Source: Bacillota bacterium (GTDB lineage: Bacteria; Sysuimicrobiota; Sysuimicrobiia; Sysuimicrobiales; Segetimicrobiaceae). From it: a stretch of 58,050 nucleotides of DNA. The notes beneath the pieces were generated by a model. That model saw nothing but the letters and a program-made list of their open reading frames with translations. It had not been told where the DNA came from and ran no database searches. Position 1 is the stretch's first letter; every line of letters begins with the position of its first letter. The stretch lies in assembly GCA_021324975.1 (NCBI GenBank), contig JAJPIA010000102.1:1-58050 (forward strand). The letters are read 5' to 3'. Positions 34,592 through 42,867 of the stretch are shown piece after piece. A program made the position numbers and the translations under genes.

Positions 34592-36178
34592 ATGGCCGCC
34601 GACGCCCTGCTGACCGGCCTGCCGGGCGAGGTCACCAAACTTGGGCAGCTCGCGCTCGACCAGCTCGAACGGGCGTTGCGGTGCTACGCTTGTCGCGACC
34701 TCGCGCTGGCCGAGGAGATCATCGAGCGCGACGACGCGGTCGACAATCTCAACCTGGAACTCGAGGAACGCTGCTTCGCCCTCGCCGCCACGGGCGGCTT
34801 GTCCGCGGACGGGCTCCGCACGGTCCGCGCCACCGTCAAGATCGCACTCAATCTCGAGCGGATCGGCGACGCGGGGACGCACATCGCGAAGCGCGTCCGG
34901 CTACTGGTCCGCGAAGGGATTCCCCGCATCGAGTTTACCATTGATGAGCTCGAGCGGTGCGCGGTGACCGCCGTGACCGAGGTGGTCGAGGCGTTCAACG
35001 CGCGCGACCTCGAAATGGCCCGCCGCGCGTGCCTGCGCGAGTCGGAACTGGACGCGCACTACGTCCGCTACCTCGGCGAGGCGCGCCAGCGCATCCAAAC
35101 CGACCCCGTCGCCGTCCCGTACGTGCTGCACTGCCTCGCCGTCATGAAATATCTGGAGAAAGTGGCCGACTACGTGCTCAATATCGGCGAGCAGGTCATC
35201 TTCCTCCTGACCCGGCGTCGCTTGAAGTTTTCACAGTATCAGCAACTCGACCTGCTGCTCCCCGAGGGCACACCGGGCGACGTGGAGTTTCGCCCGTACT
35301 GGGATGGGGTGAGCGGCGCGGTGGTGGCGCGGATCTCCGGGCGCGAGGGCGACGTCGTCTATAAGGAAGGGACCCGGCGCAAGATCCAGGAGGAGACCGA
35401 AAAGCTCCGGGCGTGGGAGCAGATCGCCGGCGGGCTCACGCCCCGCATTCTAGGATCGGTCACGGTGGGGGACCGGCAGGCGCTGCTGCGCGAGTTCGTC
35501 GACAGCGCGCTCCTCTCGGAGCTGTATCTGTCCGACGCTCCGCGCCACGCCAAACTGCTCGCGACCGAGCGAGTGCTCGCGGCTGTGCGCCGGGTGTGGG
35601 ACAGCACGCTCGTCCAGACACCCCCGACCGTCGATTACGTCGCGCAGATTCTGCGACGTCTGCCGGAGGCGTTTGCGTTGCACCCCGAGCTGCGGCCCCA
35701 TCTGGAGCAGCAGATCGCGCTGCCCGACGGCTCCGTATTGTTCGCCGACCTGCTGAGGCGCGCGGAGGCCGTGGAGCCGACCTTGGTGCCGCCGTTCTCC
35801 GTCTGGCTCCACGGCGACTTCAACGCCAGCAACGTACTCTACAACGAGCGGACGGGGCAGATCAAGTTCATCGACGTGCATCGCTCGCGGCTCGGCGACT
35901 ACCTCCAGGACGTGAGCGTGTTGTCGCTCTCTATGGAGCGCCGGCCCGACCTCACGCCGGCGGTCCGGGAGGACGTTGCCGCGATCAACGCGGTCGTCGA
36001 ACGATTCGCCCGGGAGTTCGGCGCCGCGCACGGGGACCACGCATTCGAGCGCCGGCTGCTCCTCAGCATCGCGCGGTCATGCGTGACATCGGTGCGGGTG
36101 GTCATCGACCCCGATCATGCCTGGGTCTTGCTGCGGCGGGGCGTAGCGTTGATGCAGCAGACGGTGGCCGCGTCGTGA
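34592..36178 (+). CDS. PhoU domain fused to aminoglycoside-phosphotransferase-like kinase
   Basis: The 528-residue protein joins two known folds. Residues 1 to about 213 form a full PhoU domain with two repeats (IALNLERIGDAGTHIAKRVR and VMKYLEKVADYVLNIGEQVI). Residues about 225-528 form an APH-type kinase: a candidate ATP lysine K258 in DVVYKEGT, the catalytic loop H407-G-D409-FNASN414 and the metal-binding D428 in KFIDVHRSRLGDYLQDVS. All expected catalytic residues are present, so small-molecule or protein kinase activity is plausible, with PhoU perhaps as a phosphate-status sensor or membrane adaptor. Its stop overlaps the GTG of the ATP-grasp gene. Confidence 0.88.
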   Translation: MAADALLTGLPGEVTKLGQLALDQLERALRCYACRDLALAEEIIERDDAVDNLNLELEERCFALAATGGLSADGLRTVRATVKIALNLERIGDAGTHIAKRVRLLVREGIPRIEFTIDELERCAVTAVTEVVEAFNARDLEMARRACLRESELDAHYVRYLGEARQRIQTDPVAVPYVLHCLAVMKYLEKVADYVLNIGEQVIFLLTRRRLKFSQYQQLDLLLPEGTPGDVEFRPYWDGVSGAVVARISGREGDVVYKEGTRRKIQEETEKLRAWEQIAGGLTPRILGSVTVGDRQALLREFVDSALLSELYLSDAPRHAKLLATERVLAAVRRVWDSTLVQTPPTVDYVAQILRRLPEAFALHPELRPHLEQQIALPDGSVLFADLLRRAEAVEPTLVPPFSVWLHGDFNASNVLYNERTGQIKFIDVHRSRLGDYLQDVSVLSLSMERRPDLTPAVREDVAAINAVVERFAREFGAAHGDHAFERRLLLSIARSCVTSVRVVIDPDHAWVLLRRGVALMQQTVAAS

Positions 36179-37104
36179 CGCTGCGCGTCGGCGTCGCCGG
36201 CATTCCGGGGGCGTGGTCCACCGAGCATCTCAGGCGGGCCTTGGAGCAGTGCGGCTGCGACACGCTCGTGTTTTCGGCGGCGGACTGCGTCGTCGAGATG
36301 CGGAGCGGGGCGGTGCGGCACGCGGGCGTCGATCTCGGCGAGCTCGACGCCGTGGTCGTCAAAAAGTTGGGCTCCACGACGGACCCGATGGCCCCGAGCC
36401 GGGTGCACCTGCTGATCCAGCTCGAAGCGCGAGGCGTTCGCGTCTTCAGCCCGGCTGCGGCGATCGCGGAAGTTCAGGACCGCTACCGCATGACGGGGCG
36501 CCTCAGCCACGCGGGCATTCCCCTGCCCGCGACGATCGTGACGGAGAGCGTCGCGGAGGCGGCGGCGGCGATCCGGCGGTGGGGGCGTGCGGTCGTCAAG
36601 CCGCTGTTCACGTCCAAGGGCAGCGGCATGTTGATGCTCGCCGGCGGCGCGCCTCTCCGTCTGGCGCTCCGGCGCTGGCAGCGGCAGTGGCGCATGCCGT
36701 TCTACGTGCAGGAGTATGTGCCGCACGCCGGGCGGGATATCGGCGTGGTCGTCTTGGCGCGGGAGGTGCTCGGGGCCTACTATCGGGTGGCGCGCCGCGA
36801 CGCCTGGCTGACGACCACCGCGGCCGGCGGCCACTACGAAGCGTGTCCGGTCACCCCGGTGATGCGGGAGCTCGCCGTCCGCGCGGCCGACGTGTTCGGG
36901 TTGACGTTCACGTGCGTGGATCTGGTGGAAGGACCGCACGGCTATCTCGCATACGAGGTGAGCGCGTTCGGCAGCTTCGGTGGCTTGTGGCGCACGCAGG
37001 GCATCGACGCCGCACAGCGTTACGCCGAGCACGTCGTTCACACGCTCCGCGAACGGACGCCCGATGAGCGAACTGGCATCGATCATCCGCGCGTACCGGC
37101 CTAG
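36175..37104 (+). CDS. RimK-like ATP-grasp enzyme of the amphi-Trp/HprK cassette
   Basis: The 309-residue protein shows an ATP-grasp layout: LRVGVAGIPGAWSTEHLRRA, LDAVVVKKLGSTTDP, FSPAAAIAEVQDRYRMTGRL, VVKPLFTSKGSGMLMLAGG, FYVQEYVPHAGRDIGVVVLA and YLAYEVSAFGSFGGLWRT, with the usual Lys, Glu and Asn/Ser-type ligands around ATP and Mg. RimK-like enzymes ligate amino acids or small amines to carboxylates. It starts with GTG over the stop of the PhoU-kinase gene and overlaps the HprK-like gene by 41 bases. The target is unknown; the amphi-Trp proteins are candidates. Confidence 0.85.
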   Translation: MTLRVGVAGIPGAWSTEHLRRALEQCGCDTLVFSAADCVVEMRSGAVRHAGVDLGELDAVVVKKLGSTTDPMAPSRVHLLIQLEARGVRVFSPAAAIAEVQDRYRMTGRLSHAGIPLPATIVTESVAEAAAAIRRWGRAVVKPLFTSKGSGMLMLAGGAPLRLALRRWQRQWRMPFYVQEYVPHAGRDIGVVVLAREVLGAYYRVARRDAWLTTTAAGGHYEACPVTPVMRELAVRAADVFGLTFTCVDLVEGPHGYLAYEVSAFGSFGGLWRTQGIDAAQRYAEHVVHTLRERTPDERTGIDHPRVPA

Positions 37105-38131
37105 CGCGACCGTCGCGCTGGAGATTGCCGGGGTCCCCCTGCGCGTGCACACCAACGCGCCGGCCGTGCATGAGCGTCTGCGCCGGTATTTCGGCGCCTA
37201 TGTTGGCGCAGACGCCGGCGACCCCGCCGCCGACGTGTTCCTGTTCTGCGGGACGCCCATCTACGACGAGGCCCGGATGCAGGACGTGCCGCGACGCTCC
37301 CGCGCCGACCGGGTGAAGGAGGCGTTCTACGACGCCGCCGACGCTCGGGTCGTCCTCAAGCGCCGGACCGGCGTGGTCATCTACGTGGCGGAGCCCGACC
37401 ACTACGTCGTAGGAGACTTGGAGACCAACTTCAACCAAGCCGTCAACATGGTGATGATGGTTCTTGCCAAGGCGCTGGTGCGCCGCGGCTACATCGTGCT
37501 GCACGCCTCCGCCATCCTCGGCGACGCCGGGGGCATCGCGTTTGCCTCGTCGTCCGGGGCCGGCAAGTCGACGCTCGCGCTCATGCTGCTCGAGCAGCAT
37601 CATCACCTGGTGAGCAACGATCGGCTCTTCCTGCGGCCGTCGCCGGACGGCGCGGAGATGGTGGGCATCCCCAAGCAGCCGCGGGTCAATCCCGGGACGC
37701 TCCTCCGCGTGTCCCGGCTCACCCGCCTGCTGCCCGCGGACGAGGTGAGCCGCTACCGGCCGATGCCGCCCGAGCAACTGTGGCGCCTGGAACGCAAGCA
37801 CGATGTCGACGTGGAAGCCATCTACGGGCCGGGCACTGTCCGGCTTCAAGGCATGCTGCGCGCCGTCTTTCTGCTGCGCTGGAGCTTCGACAGCCGAGGG
37901 TGGAGCGTTCACACGATCCCGGCGGCGGAGCGCCCCGCCGCGCTCGGGCAGGTTGTCAAGAGCCTCGGCGTGTACGACCTTGCCCCGCCCGATCCGGCGC
38001 TGGTGGAGTCCACGCTGGCCGCGGTGTGCGAGCGGATCTCAGTCTACGAGGTCTCCGGCCGCGCGGACCTGGAGCGGCTGGCGTCGCTCGTGCTCGCCGG
38101 CCCGGCGCTGTCCCCGGCGACCGGCCCCTAG
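37064..38131 (+). CDS. HprK-related kinase
   Basis: The 355-residue protein resembles HPr kinase in its nucleotide-binding core: YIVLHASAILGDAGGIAFAS, the Walker A loop SSSGAGKSTLAL with K168, and LVSNDRLFLRPSPDG, where the Asp is the likely catalytic or metal residue. The N-terminal 130 residues are not HprK-like. It matches the HprK-related kinases that accompany ATP-grasp and amphi-Trp genes. No HPr or PTS gene is nearby, so the substrate is probably not HPr. The ATG at 37064 lies inside the end of the ATP-grasp gene, implying coupling. Confidence 0.85.
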   Translation: MSELASIIRAYRPSATVALEIAGVPLRVHTNAPAVHERLRRYFGAYVGADAGDPAADVFLFCGTPIYDEARMQDVPRRSRADRVKEAFYDAADARVVLKRRTGVVIYVAEPDHYVVGDLETNFNQAVNMVMMVLAKALVRRGYIVLHASAILGDAGGIAFASSSGAGKSTLALMLLEQHHHLVSNDRLFLRPSPDGAEMVGIPKQPRVNPGTLLRVSRLTRLLPADEVSRYRPMPPEQLWRLERKHDVDVEAIYGPGTVRLQGMLRAVFLLRWSFDSRGWSVHTIPAAERPAALGQVVKSLGVYDLAPPDPALVESTLAAVCERISVYEVSGRADLERLASLVLAGPALSPATGP

Positions 38132-38142
38132 ACCGCGGCGCC

Positions 38143-38156
38143 GCCCGGCGCCGGGC
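38143..38156. terminator. Perfect GC palindrome between convergent genes
   Basis: GCCCGGCGCCGGGC is a perfect 14-base palindrome 12 bases after the HprK-related kinase stop, facing the LOG-family gene. It may help to terminate both transcripts; no T-tract follows. Confidence 0.35.
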
Positions 38157-38202
38157 GTGGCGGCCCGGGGGCAGCGTCCCGCGGCGGGGGCGGGGAGTCC
38201 CG

Positions 38203-38790
38203 TCAGGCGCCCGATTCCGGCGGCGCGCCGGGCCACTTGGGCGGGGGCGGCACGTATGCGTCGAGGCGGCGCACGAGGGACGCCGCGTCGTCCTCGATGA
38301 TCAGTGCCTGGCGGTAGGCTTCGTCGAGGAACCCGTCTGCGACCATGCGATCGATCAGGGCGAGGAGCGGCCGGAAGAAGCCACCAACATCGAGCAACCC
38401 CACGGGCTTGTGATGCAGCCCCAGCTGTCCCCAGGTCCACATCTCGAAGAATTCGTCCAGGGTGCCGGATCCGCCGGGGAGCGCCACGAAGCCGTCGGCC
38501 AGCCCGGCCATCTCCGCCTTACGCGCGTGCATCGATCCCACGACGCGCAGCTCGCGAAGGCCCGCGTGCGCGATCTCGCGGTCCATGAGCGCTCGCGGGA
38601 TGACGCCGATGACGTCGCCCCCGACCTGGAGTGCGGCATCCGCCAGCGCTCCCATGAGGCCGACACGGGCGCCGCCGTAGACGAGGCCGATCCCGCGGGC
38701 GGCGAGGAGCCGTCCGAGTTCCTGGGCAGCTTCACGATAGCGGGCATCCCGTCCCGGGCTCGACGCGCAGAAGACGCACAGACGACGCAT
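38203..38790 (-). CDS. TIGR00730/LOG family protein (nucleotide 5'-monophosphate nucleosidase-like)
   Basis: The 195-residue Rossmann-fold protein has the LOG motifs GLVYGGARVGLMGALADAAL, MHARKAEMAGLADGFVALPG and PGGSGTLDEFFEMWTWGQLG. Members release adenine from cytokinin nucleotides or cleave other nucleotide 5'-monophosphates. All signature residues (R in HARK and the PGGxGTxxE box) are intact. The ATG at 38790 matches the usual start RRLCVFCASSPG. It is divergent from agmatinase. Confidence 0.92.
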   Translation of the reverse strand: MRRLCVFCASSPGRDARYREAAQELGRLLAARGIGLVYGGARVGLMGALADAALQVGGDVIGVIPRALMDREIAHAGLRELRVVGSMHARKAEMAGLADGFVALPGGSGTLDEFFEMWTWGQLGLHHKPVGLLDVGGFFRPLLALIDRMVADGFLDEAYRQALIIEDDAASLVRRLDAYVPPPPKWPGAPPESGA

Positions 38791-38935
38791 ACGCGGGTGT
38801 GATTCGGGGCCGGCGCGCGGCGATCCCGTGCCCGGCGCCGGAGGGAATCCTCGGACCGGAGCCGAACGACGGGTCCGGCGCCTGCACGCCGCCCGCCGTT
38901 CCGGCTGAGACAACCCAAAGACGAGGACGATTGCC

Positions 38936-39883
38936 GTGACGACCCGCTTTGAGCCCCCCGACGCGTTTCAGTCGCCGCGCTTCGCGCAACTCCCGACGTT
39001 CATGCGGCTGCCGCACGTCCGCGACCCAGAGGGCCTGGACGTGGCGATCGTCGGGGTCCCGTTCGACGGCGGCACCAGCTACCGCTCGGGCGCCCGCTTT
39101 GGGCCGCGGGAGATCCGCGTGCATTCCGCCCTGATCCGGCCGTATCACCCGGTGCTGCGGGCGTCGCCGTTCGCCCGCCGCAAGGTCGCGGATTGCGGCG
39201 ACGTCGATACCAATCCCATGGACATCCTGGACACGTACGGGCGGATCGAGCGGGCCGTGGGAGCGATCCTGGCGGCCGGCGCCGTGCCCGCGTGCATCGG
39301 CGGCGATCACTCCATCTCGCTCGCCATCTTGCGCGCGGTCGCGCGCGCGCATGGCCCGGTCGCGTTCGTGCACTTCGACAGCCACCAGGACATGTGGGAC
39401 GAGTATTTTGGCAACCGGTACTTCCACGGGACGCCGTTCCGGCGGGCGCTGGAGGAAGGTCTCTACGATCCCAAGGCCACGGTGCAGCTCGGCATCCGCG
39501 GCCCGGTGTACGGCCCCGAGGACTTCGCGTTCGGGGAGACGCACGGGGTGACGGTGGTGCGCGCCGAGGAGCTCCACCGGCGCGGCACCGACGCGGCGCT
39601 GGAGCCCGTCCGGCGGCTTGCCGGGCGCAAGGTATACGTGTCGTTCGATATCGACGCCGTGGACCCCGCGTTCGCGCCCGGCACAGGGACGCCGGAGGTG
39701 GGCGGCCTCACAAGCGCGCAGGCGCTCGAGCTGCTGCGCGGGCTCGCGGGACTCGATATCGTCGCGTTCGACCTCGTGGAGGTCGCGCCCCCGTACGACC
39801 ACGCCGGCCTCACCGCGATGCTGGCCGCCAACGTGCTGTTCGAGCTGCTCTCGGTCGTCTCGCTGCGCGCACCGGTTCGCTAG
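38936..39883 (+). CDS. speB: Agmatinase (ureohydrolase family)
   Basis: The 315-residue enzyme belongs to the arginase/agmatinase family and would hydrolyse agmatine or another guanidino compound to urea and an amine. Manganese-binding segments are complete: ACIGGDHSISLAILRAVA, VHFDSHQDMWDEYFG (DSHQD in place of the usual DAHxD) and VSFDIDAVDPAFAPGTGTPE. It starts with GTG. The assignment to agmatine rather than guanidinobutyrate or similar is by overall likeness only. It ends just before repeat copy 2. Confidence 0.88.
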   Translation: MTTRFEPPDAFQSPRFAQLPTFMRLPHVRDPEGLDVAIVGVPFDGGTSYRSGARFGPREIRVHSALIRPYHPVLRASPFARRKVADCGDVDTNPMDILDTYGRIERAVGAILAAGAVPACIGGDHSISLAILRAVARAHGPVAFVHFDSHQDMWDEYFGNRYFHGTPFRRALEEGLYDPKATVQLGIRGPVYGPEDFAFGETHGVTVVRAEELHRRGTDAALEPVRRLAGRKVYVSFDIDAVDPAFAPGTGTPEVGGLTSAQALELLRGLAGLDIVAFDLVEVAPPYDHAGLTAMLAANVLFELLSVVSLRAPVR

Positions 39884-39896
39884 TGAGTCACCGCAC

Positions 39897-40133
39897 TACT
39901 TCCGCAAGGGCCGGTGCCGGACGTACCTGCCCTCCGCGCTACTAGGCCTACGGCGTGAGCCAAAGCGCCCGACGCCTAACCAATGCCGTGCCTTCGTTTC
40001 GTCCTCAGCGCAAGCAAAGTGATGCCACGCAGCTGAAAGCATCGCGGGCGTCGAACGCCCCGCGGCCTACGGCGTGGGCCAGGACGTCCGGCCAGGCCCG
40101 CCCGGCGCGTCTACCCCCGTCGCACATACGAGA
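39897..40133 (+). repeat. Intergenic repeat, copy 2
   Basis: This about 235-base unit fills the gap from 39884 to 40203 between agmatinase and the convergent creatininase-family gene; nothing else is seen there. It shares TTCCGCAAGGG, GGTGCCGG, ACCTG-CCTCCGC, GACGCCT and GATGCCACGCA-type blocks with copy 3, then the hairpin GCGGGCGTCGAACGCC and CCTACGGCGTGGGCCAGGAC, then TCTACCCCCGTCGCACATAC. The block GCCTACGGCGTGAGCCA occurs once more inside it at about 39947. Confidence 0.8.
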
Positions 40134-40203
40134 TGGGCACTGGGGTCTCGTACTCGTCTCTGCCGCACGAGACTCCCGGCCTGGCGACGTCGCGCCACGG
40201 GGA

Positions 40204-41028
40204 CTACCGGCTTCCGCCCAGATACGTCGAGATGTACTGCCGCATCTGCGCGGCGAGCCGCTCGACGTTGCGCTCGAGGAGGGCCGCGCCCTCGCCCGCC
40301 GATGCCGCCCGCGGATCCGCCTCCGCCGGGACGGTGAAATCGGCCGTGGGCCGGCCGTCGAACGCGGCGCCGTTGACGATGCCGTAGTCCCGGTAGCGCA
40401 GCGGCGTTCCCGCCGGCGGCAGGGCGCTCAGGTCCACGCTCGCCGGCGCCTCCACCATCATGACGGACGTCTCGCCGCGCCCGGCATGCCCCGGATCGTG
40501 CTCGGGAGCGAGCGGGCCCGCGCCGCTGCGCTCAAAGACGACCCACGCGCGCGGCGGCTCGTTTTCCTCGGCGGCGACCCGCCGGAGCGCGCGCATGTGA
40601 TTCGGCGCGCCGTGCCCGTTGACGATCACCACGAGCCGGTACTCGTTCTGCTTCAGCAGCCGCACGAGCTCCCGGATGATGACCGCAAACGCCCCCTCCT
40701 CGATGTAGAGGCTCCGCACGGGGTTCCCCGGGAAGTCCATCCCCACGACGCGTTCGTGCCCCTCCAGACCCAGGGGGCGCAGCCCCTGCGGCCCGTCGGC
40801 GGCGCGCACAGTCTCGGACCCGAGATGGTACGCGGGGAGCACGACGCCCCCGACGCGCCGCGCCGCCTCGACGGCGACCCGGTGGGCGGCCATCGCGTCG
40901 GTCCCCAACGGCAGATGCGGGCCGTGCCATTCGAGCGGCCCCACCGGAAGATAGGCCACCGGGCAGGCCCGTCGCGCGGCGACGATCTGGGATGGCCGCA
41001 TCAGCTCGAAGCGCACCTCATCCGTCAC
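40204..41028 (-). CDS. Creatininase-family amidohydrolase (second copy)
   Basis: The 274-residue protein keeps the creatininase metal motifs: E33-W-H35 and D44 in PLEWHGPHLPLGTD, then LVVIVNGHGAPNHMRAL and AGRGETSVMMVEAPA. It is clearly diverged from the paralogue at 3587-4348, so a different amide substrate is likely. It lies alone between two same-orientation copies of the intergenic repeat. No adjacent transporter gene is on the same strand directly upstream. The ATG at 41028 begins MTDEVRFELM. Confidence 0.9.
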   Translation of the reverse strand: MTDEVRFELMRPSQIVAARRACPVAYLPVGPLEWHGPHLPLGTDAMAAHRVAVEAARRVGGVVLPAYHLGSETVRAADGPQGLRPLGLEGHERVVGMDFPGNPVRSLYIEEGAFAVIIRELVRLLKQNEYRLVVIVNGHGAPNHMRALRRVAAEENEPPRAWVVFERSGAGPLAPEHDPGHAGRGETSVMMVEAPASVDLSALPPAGTPLRYRDYGIVNGAAFDGRPTADFTVPAEADPRAASAGEGAALLERNVERLAAQMRQYISTYLGGSR

Positions 41029-41107
41029 AGGCGGTCCTCCATCCGGCTCCGGCAGCGTACGCGCCCCACCCGTTCCGCGCGCCCCGGGTGCTGGTGCGTC
41101 ATCGCCT

Positions 41108-41317
41108 TAGTTCGGCAAGGGTTGGTGCCGGGCGGACCTGACCTCCGCTCCACGCACGACGCCTGACAAATCCGTCTGTTCGGTTGTCAGCAACGCATGT
41201 AGAGTGAGGCCACGCACATGCGCGTATCGCGGGCGTCGAACGCCCGCTGCCTACGGCGTGAGCCAGGACGTCCGGCCAGGCCCGCCCGACACGTCTACCC
41301 TCATCGCGCATACGAGA
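41108..41317 (+). repeat. Intergenic repeat, copy 3
   Basis: This 210-base unit lies in the 336-base gap between the creatininase-family and M81 genes; nothing else is seen there. It starts TTCGGCAAGGGTTGGTGCCG, has a hairpin CTGACAA/TTGTCAG in its middle, then GCGGGCGTCGAACGCCCGC, CCTACGGCGTGAGCCAGGAC, and ends TCTACCCTCATCGCGCATAC. It has the same orientation as copy 2, so the two are direct repeats flanking one gene. Confidence 0.8.
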
Positions 41318-41364
41318 CGCTACACTAGGCCCCCTCCCGCGCCGGGGATCCGCGGTGGCCCGCG

Positions 41365-42828
41365 TCATGCTTCGCCGTAGCCGGCCGCGTTCGTGATGAT
41401 CGGATGCCACCGCATCCCGGCGTCGAGCGGGTACACGGGCCGCGTGACATAGCGGTACGGCAGGCGGGTCAGCTCCATGTCCGCGAAGCCCGGCGTGAGC
41501 GTCAGGATCTCCCGGGGCGCGATCTCGCGCAGCGGGGCCATGAGATACCCGAGCTTGATGACGATGAGCTTGTGCGCCGGGAGGTCAATGCCGGCCTTCG
41601 TGAAGTCGCCCGGGTCATGGTACGTGTAGCGGCGGTCGGAGAGGAGTACCCGGACGCCGTTGGCACGCAGCGTCGCGAGGTTGACGTCCCCGGGCGCCGT
41701 GGCGCGGTGCAGATGCTCGACCGTACCGGTCATCCGCACCGGCGCGCCGTGCACGGTGTCGAGCTTGCCGCCGACCTCCACCGTGACCGTGCTTCCCAGG
41801 CCGCTCTGGAAGCAGGCGCGCGCGGCCGCCGGATCGGGGAAGCCCGCCACCACGGCGTCCGGCACCTGCCGCGCGACGAGCCGCGCGAGCATGTGGGTGG
41901 AGTCTCCCGGGGCGCCCGCCGTCGGATTGTCCCCGGAATCGGCGATGAACACCGGCTGCCCCTCGGCGCGGAGCGCCGCATCGATGGCCTCGTCCGCCGA
42001 CCGCGCGACCTCCTGATCGAACGTGAAGCGCTCGCGCTCGTCCCACATCCGCTGCGCGAGGCGCCGCGCCTGGCGGCGCGCCTCCGGCACATGGTCCTCG
42101 TCCCGGGCCGTCACGAGCACGCTGGCGCCCGCGTGCCACGTGTCGGCCCAGCCGAAGCCGATCAGCACCTCCGCGTTCAGGATCCCCGGCAGCGCCTCGA
42201 TCTCACGCGCCATCGCGAGGAGGGACCGCATCGGCTCCACGCCCGTGGTGGCGCGTTCTCCCGGCAGCAACAGGGGCACCCGGATGAACACGGGCTGCGG
42301 CCGCCGGCCCGCGCGCACGCATTCGGCCAGGAGCCCGAGCGTGCGTTGCAGCGTCTCCGCCTGATCCCGGTGCGGCGCCGTGCGGAAACACGCCCACGTG
42401 TCGGCCTTGTTCGCGAACTCTTCCGTGAGGTTTGCGTGGGGATCCAGCCGCACTGCGATGGGGACGTCGCGGCCCACGGCGGCCCGCACCATCCGGACCT
42501 GGTCGGTCTCGCCGCTTCCGATATGCTCCACGAGCATCGCACCGTGCAGGATGAGGCACACGCCGTCGAGCGGCCCCGCGTCGTGGAGCCGCCGGAGCAT
42601 CTCATCGCGGAGGTCCAGATACGCGCGTTCCTCGACCACGCCGGACGGACAATGCGCCTGGGCCACAAGCAGCGGCACCGGCTCGATGTCCAGCGCGCGC
42701 GCCGCGTCGCCGAGGCCCCGGTACTCCAAGATCTCGGGGCCCCGCAGCACACGGAAATCCCCGAGCGTCTGGCTCACCGGCGAAAAGGTCAAGGCTTCGT
42801 GGCTGATCCCCGCGATCCCGATGCGCAT
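41365..42828 (-). CDS. M81 family metallopeptidase (MlrC-like)
   Basis: The 487-residue protein matches the MlrC/M81 family: RIGIAGISHEALTFSPVSQT at the start (family form HETNTF), GVCLILHGAMLVEHIGSGET, PIAVRLDPHANLTEEFANKA and IADSGDNPTAGAPGDSTHML in the C-terminal domain. MlrC takes part in microcystin breakdown; most relatives are thought to hydrolyse small modified peptides or amides. It is downstream of a sugar-type ABC operon with a gap of 39 bases, so it may be co-transcribed with it. It starts with ATG. Confidence 0.92.
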   Translation of the reverse strand: MRIGIAGISHEALTFSPVSQTLGDFRVLRGPEILEYRGLGDAARALDIEPVPLLVAQAHCPSGVVEERAYLDLRDEMLRRLHDAGPLDGVCLILHGAMLVEHIGSGETDQVRMVRAAVGRDVPIAVRLDPHANLTEEFANKADTWACFRTAPHRDQAETLQRTLGLLAECVRAGRRPQPVFIRVPLLLPGERATTGVEPMRSLLAMAREIEALPGILNAEVLIGFGWADTWHAGASVLVTARDEDHVPEARRQARRLAQRMWDERERFTFDQEVARSADEAIDAALRAEGQPVFIADSGDNPTAGAPGDSTHMLARLVARQVPDAVVAGFPDPAAARACFQSGLGSTVTVEVGGKLDTVHGAPVRMTGTVEHLHRATAPGDVNLATLRANGVRVLLSDRRYTYHDPGDFTKAGIDLPAHKLIVIKLGYLMAPLREIAPREILTLTPGFADMELTRLPYRYVTRPVYPLDAGMRWHPIITNAAGYGEA

Positions 42829-42867
42829 CTGGATCCCTCCCGGTTCGGCGGCGTGGGCCGCCCGGCC

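Noticed and set aside
40204-41028. Creatininase-family gene as cargo of a transposon
   Set aside because: The flanking repeats are direct and intergenic-type, with no transposase, no terminal inverted repeats and no visible target duplication.
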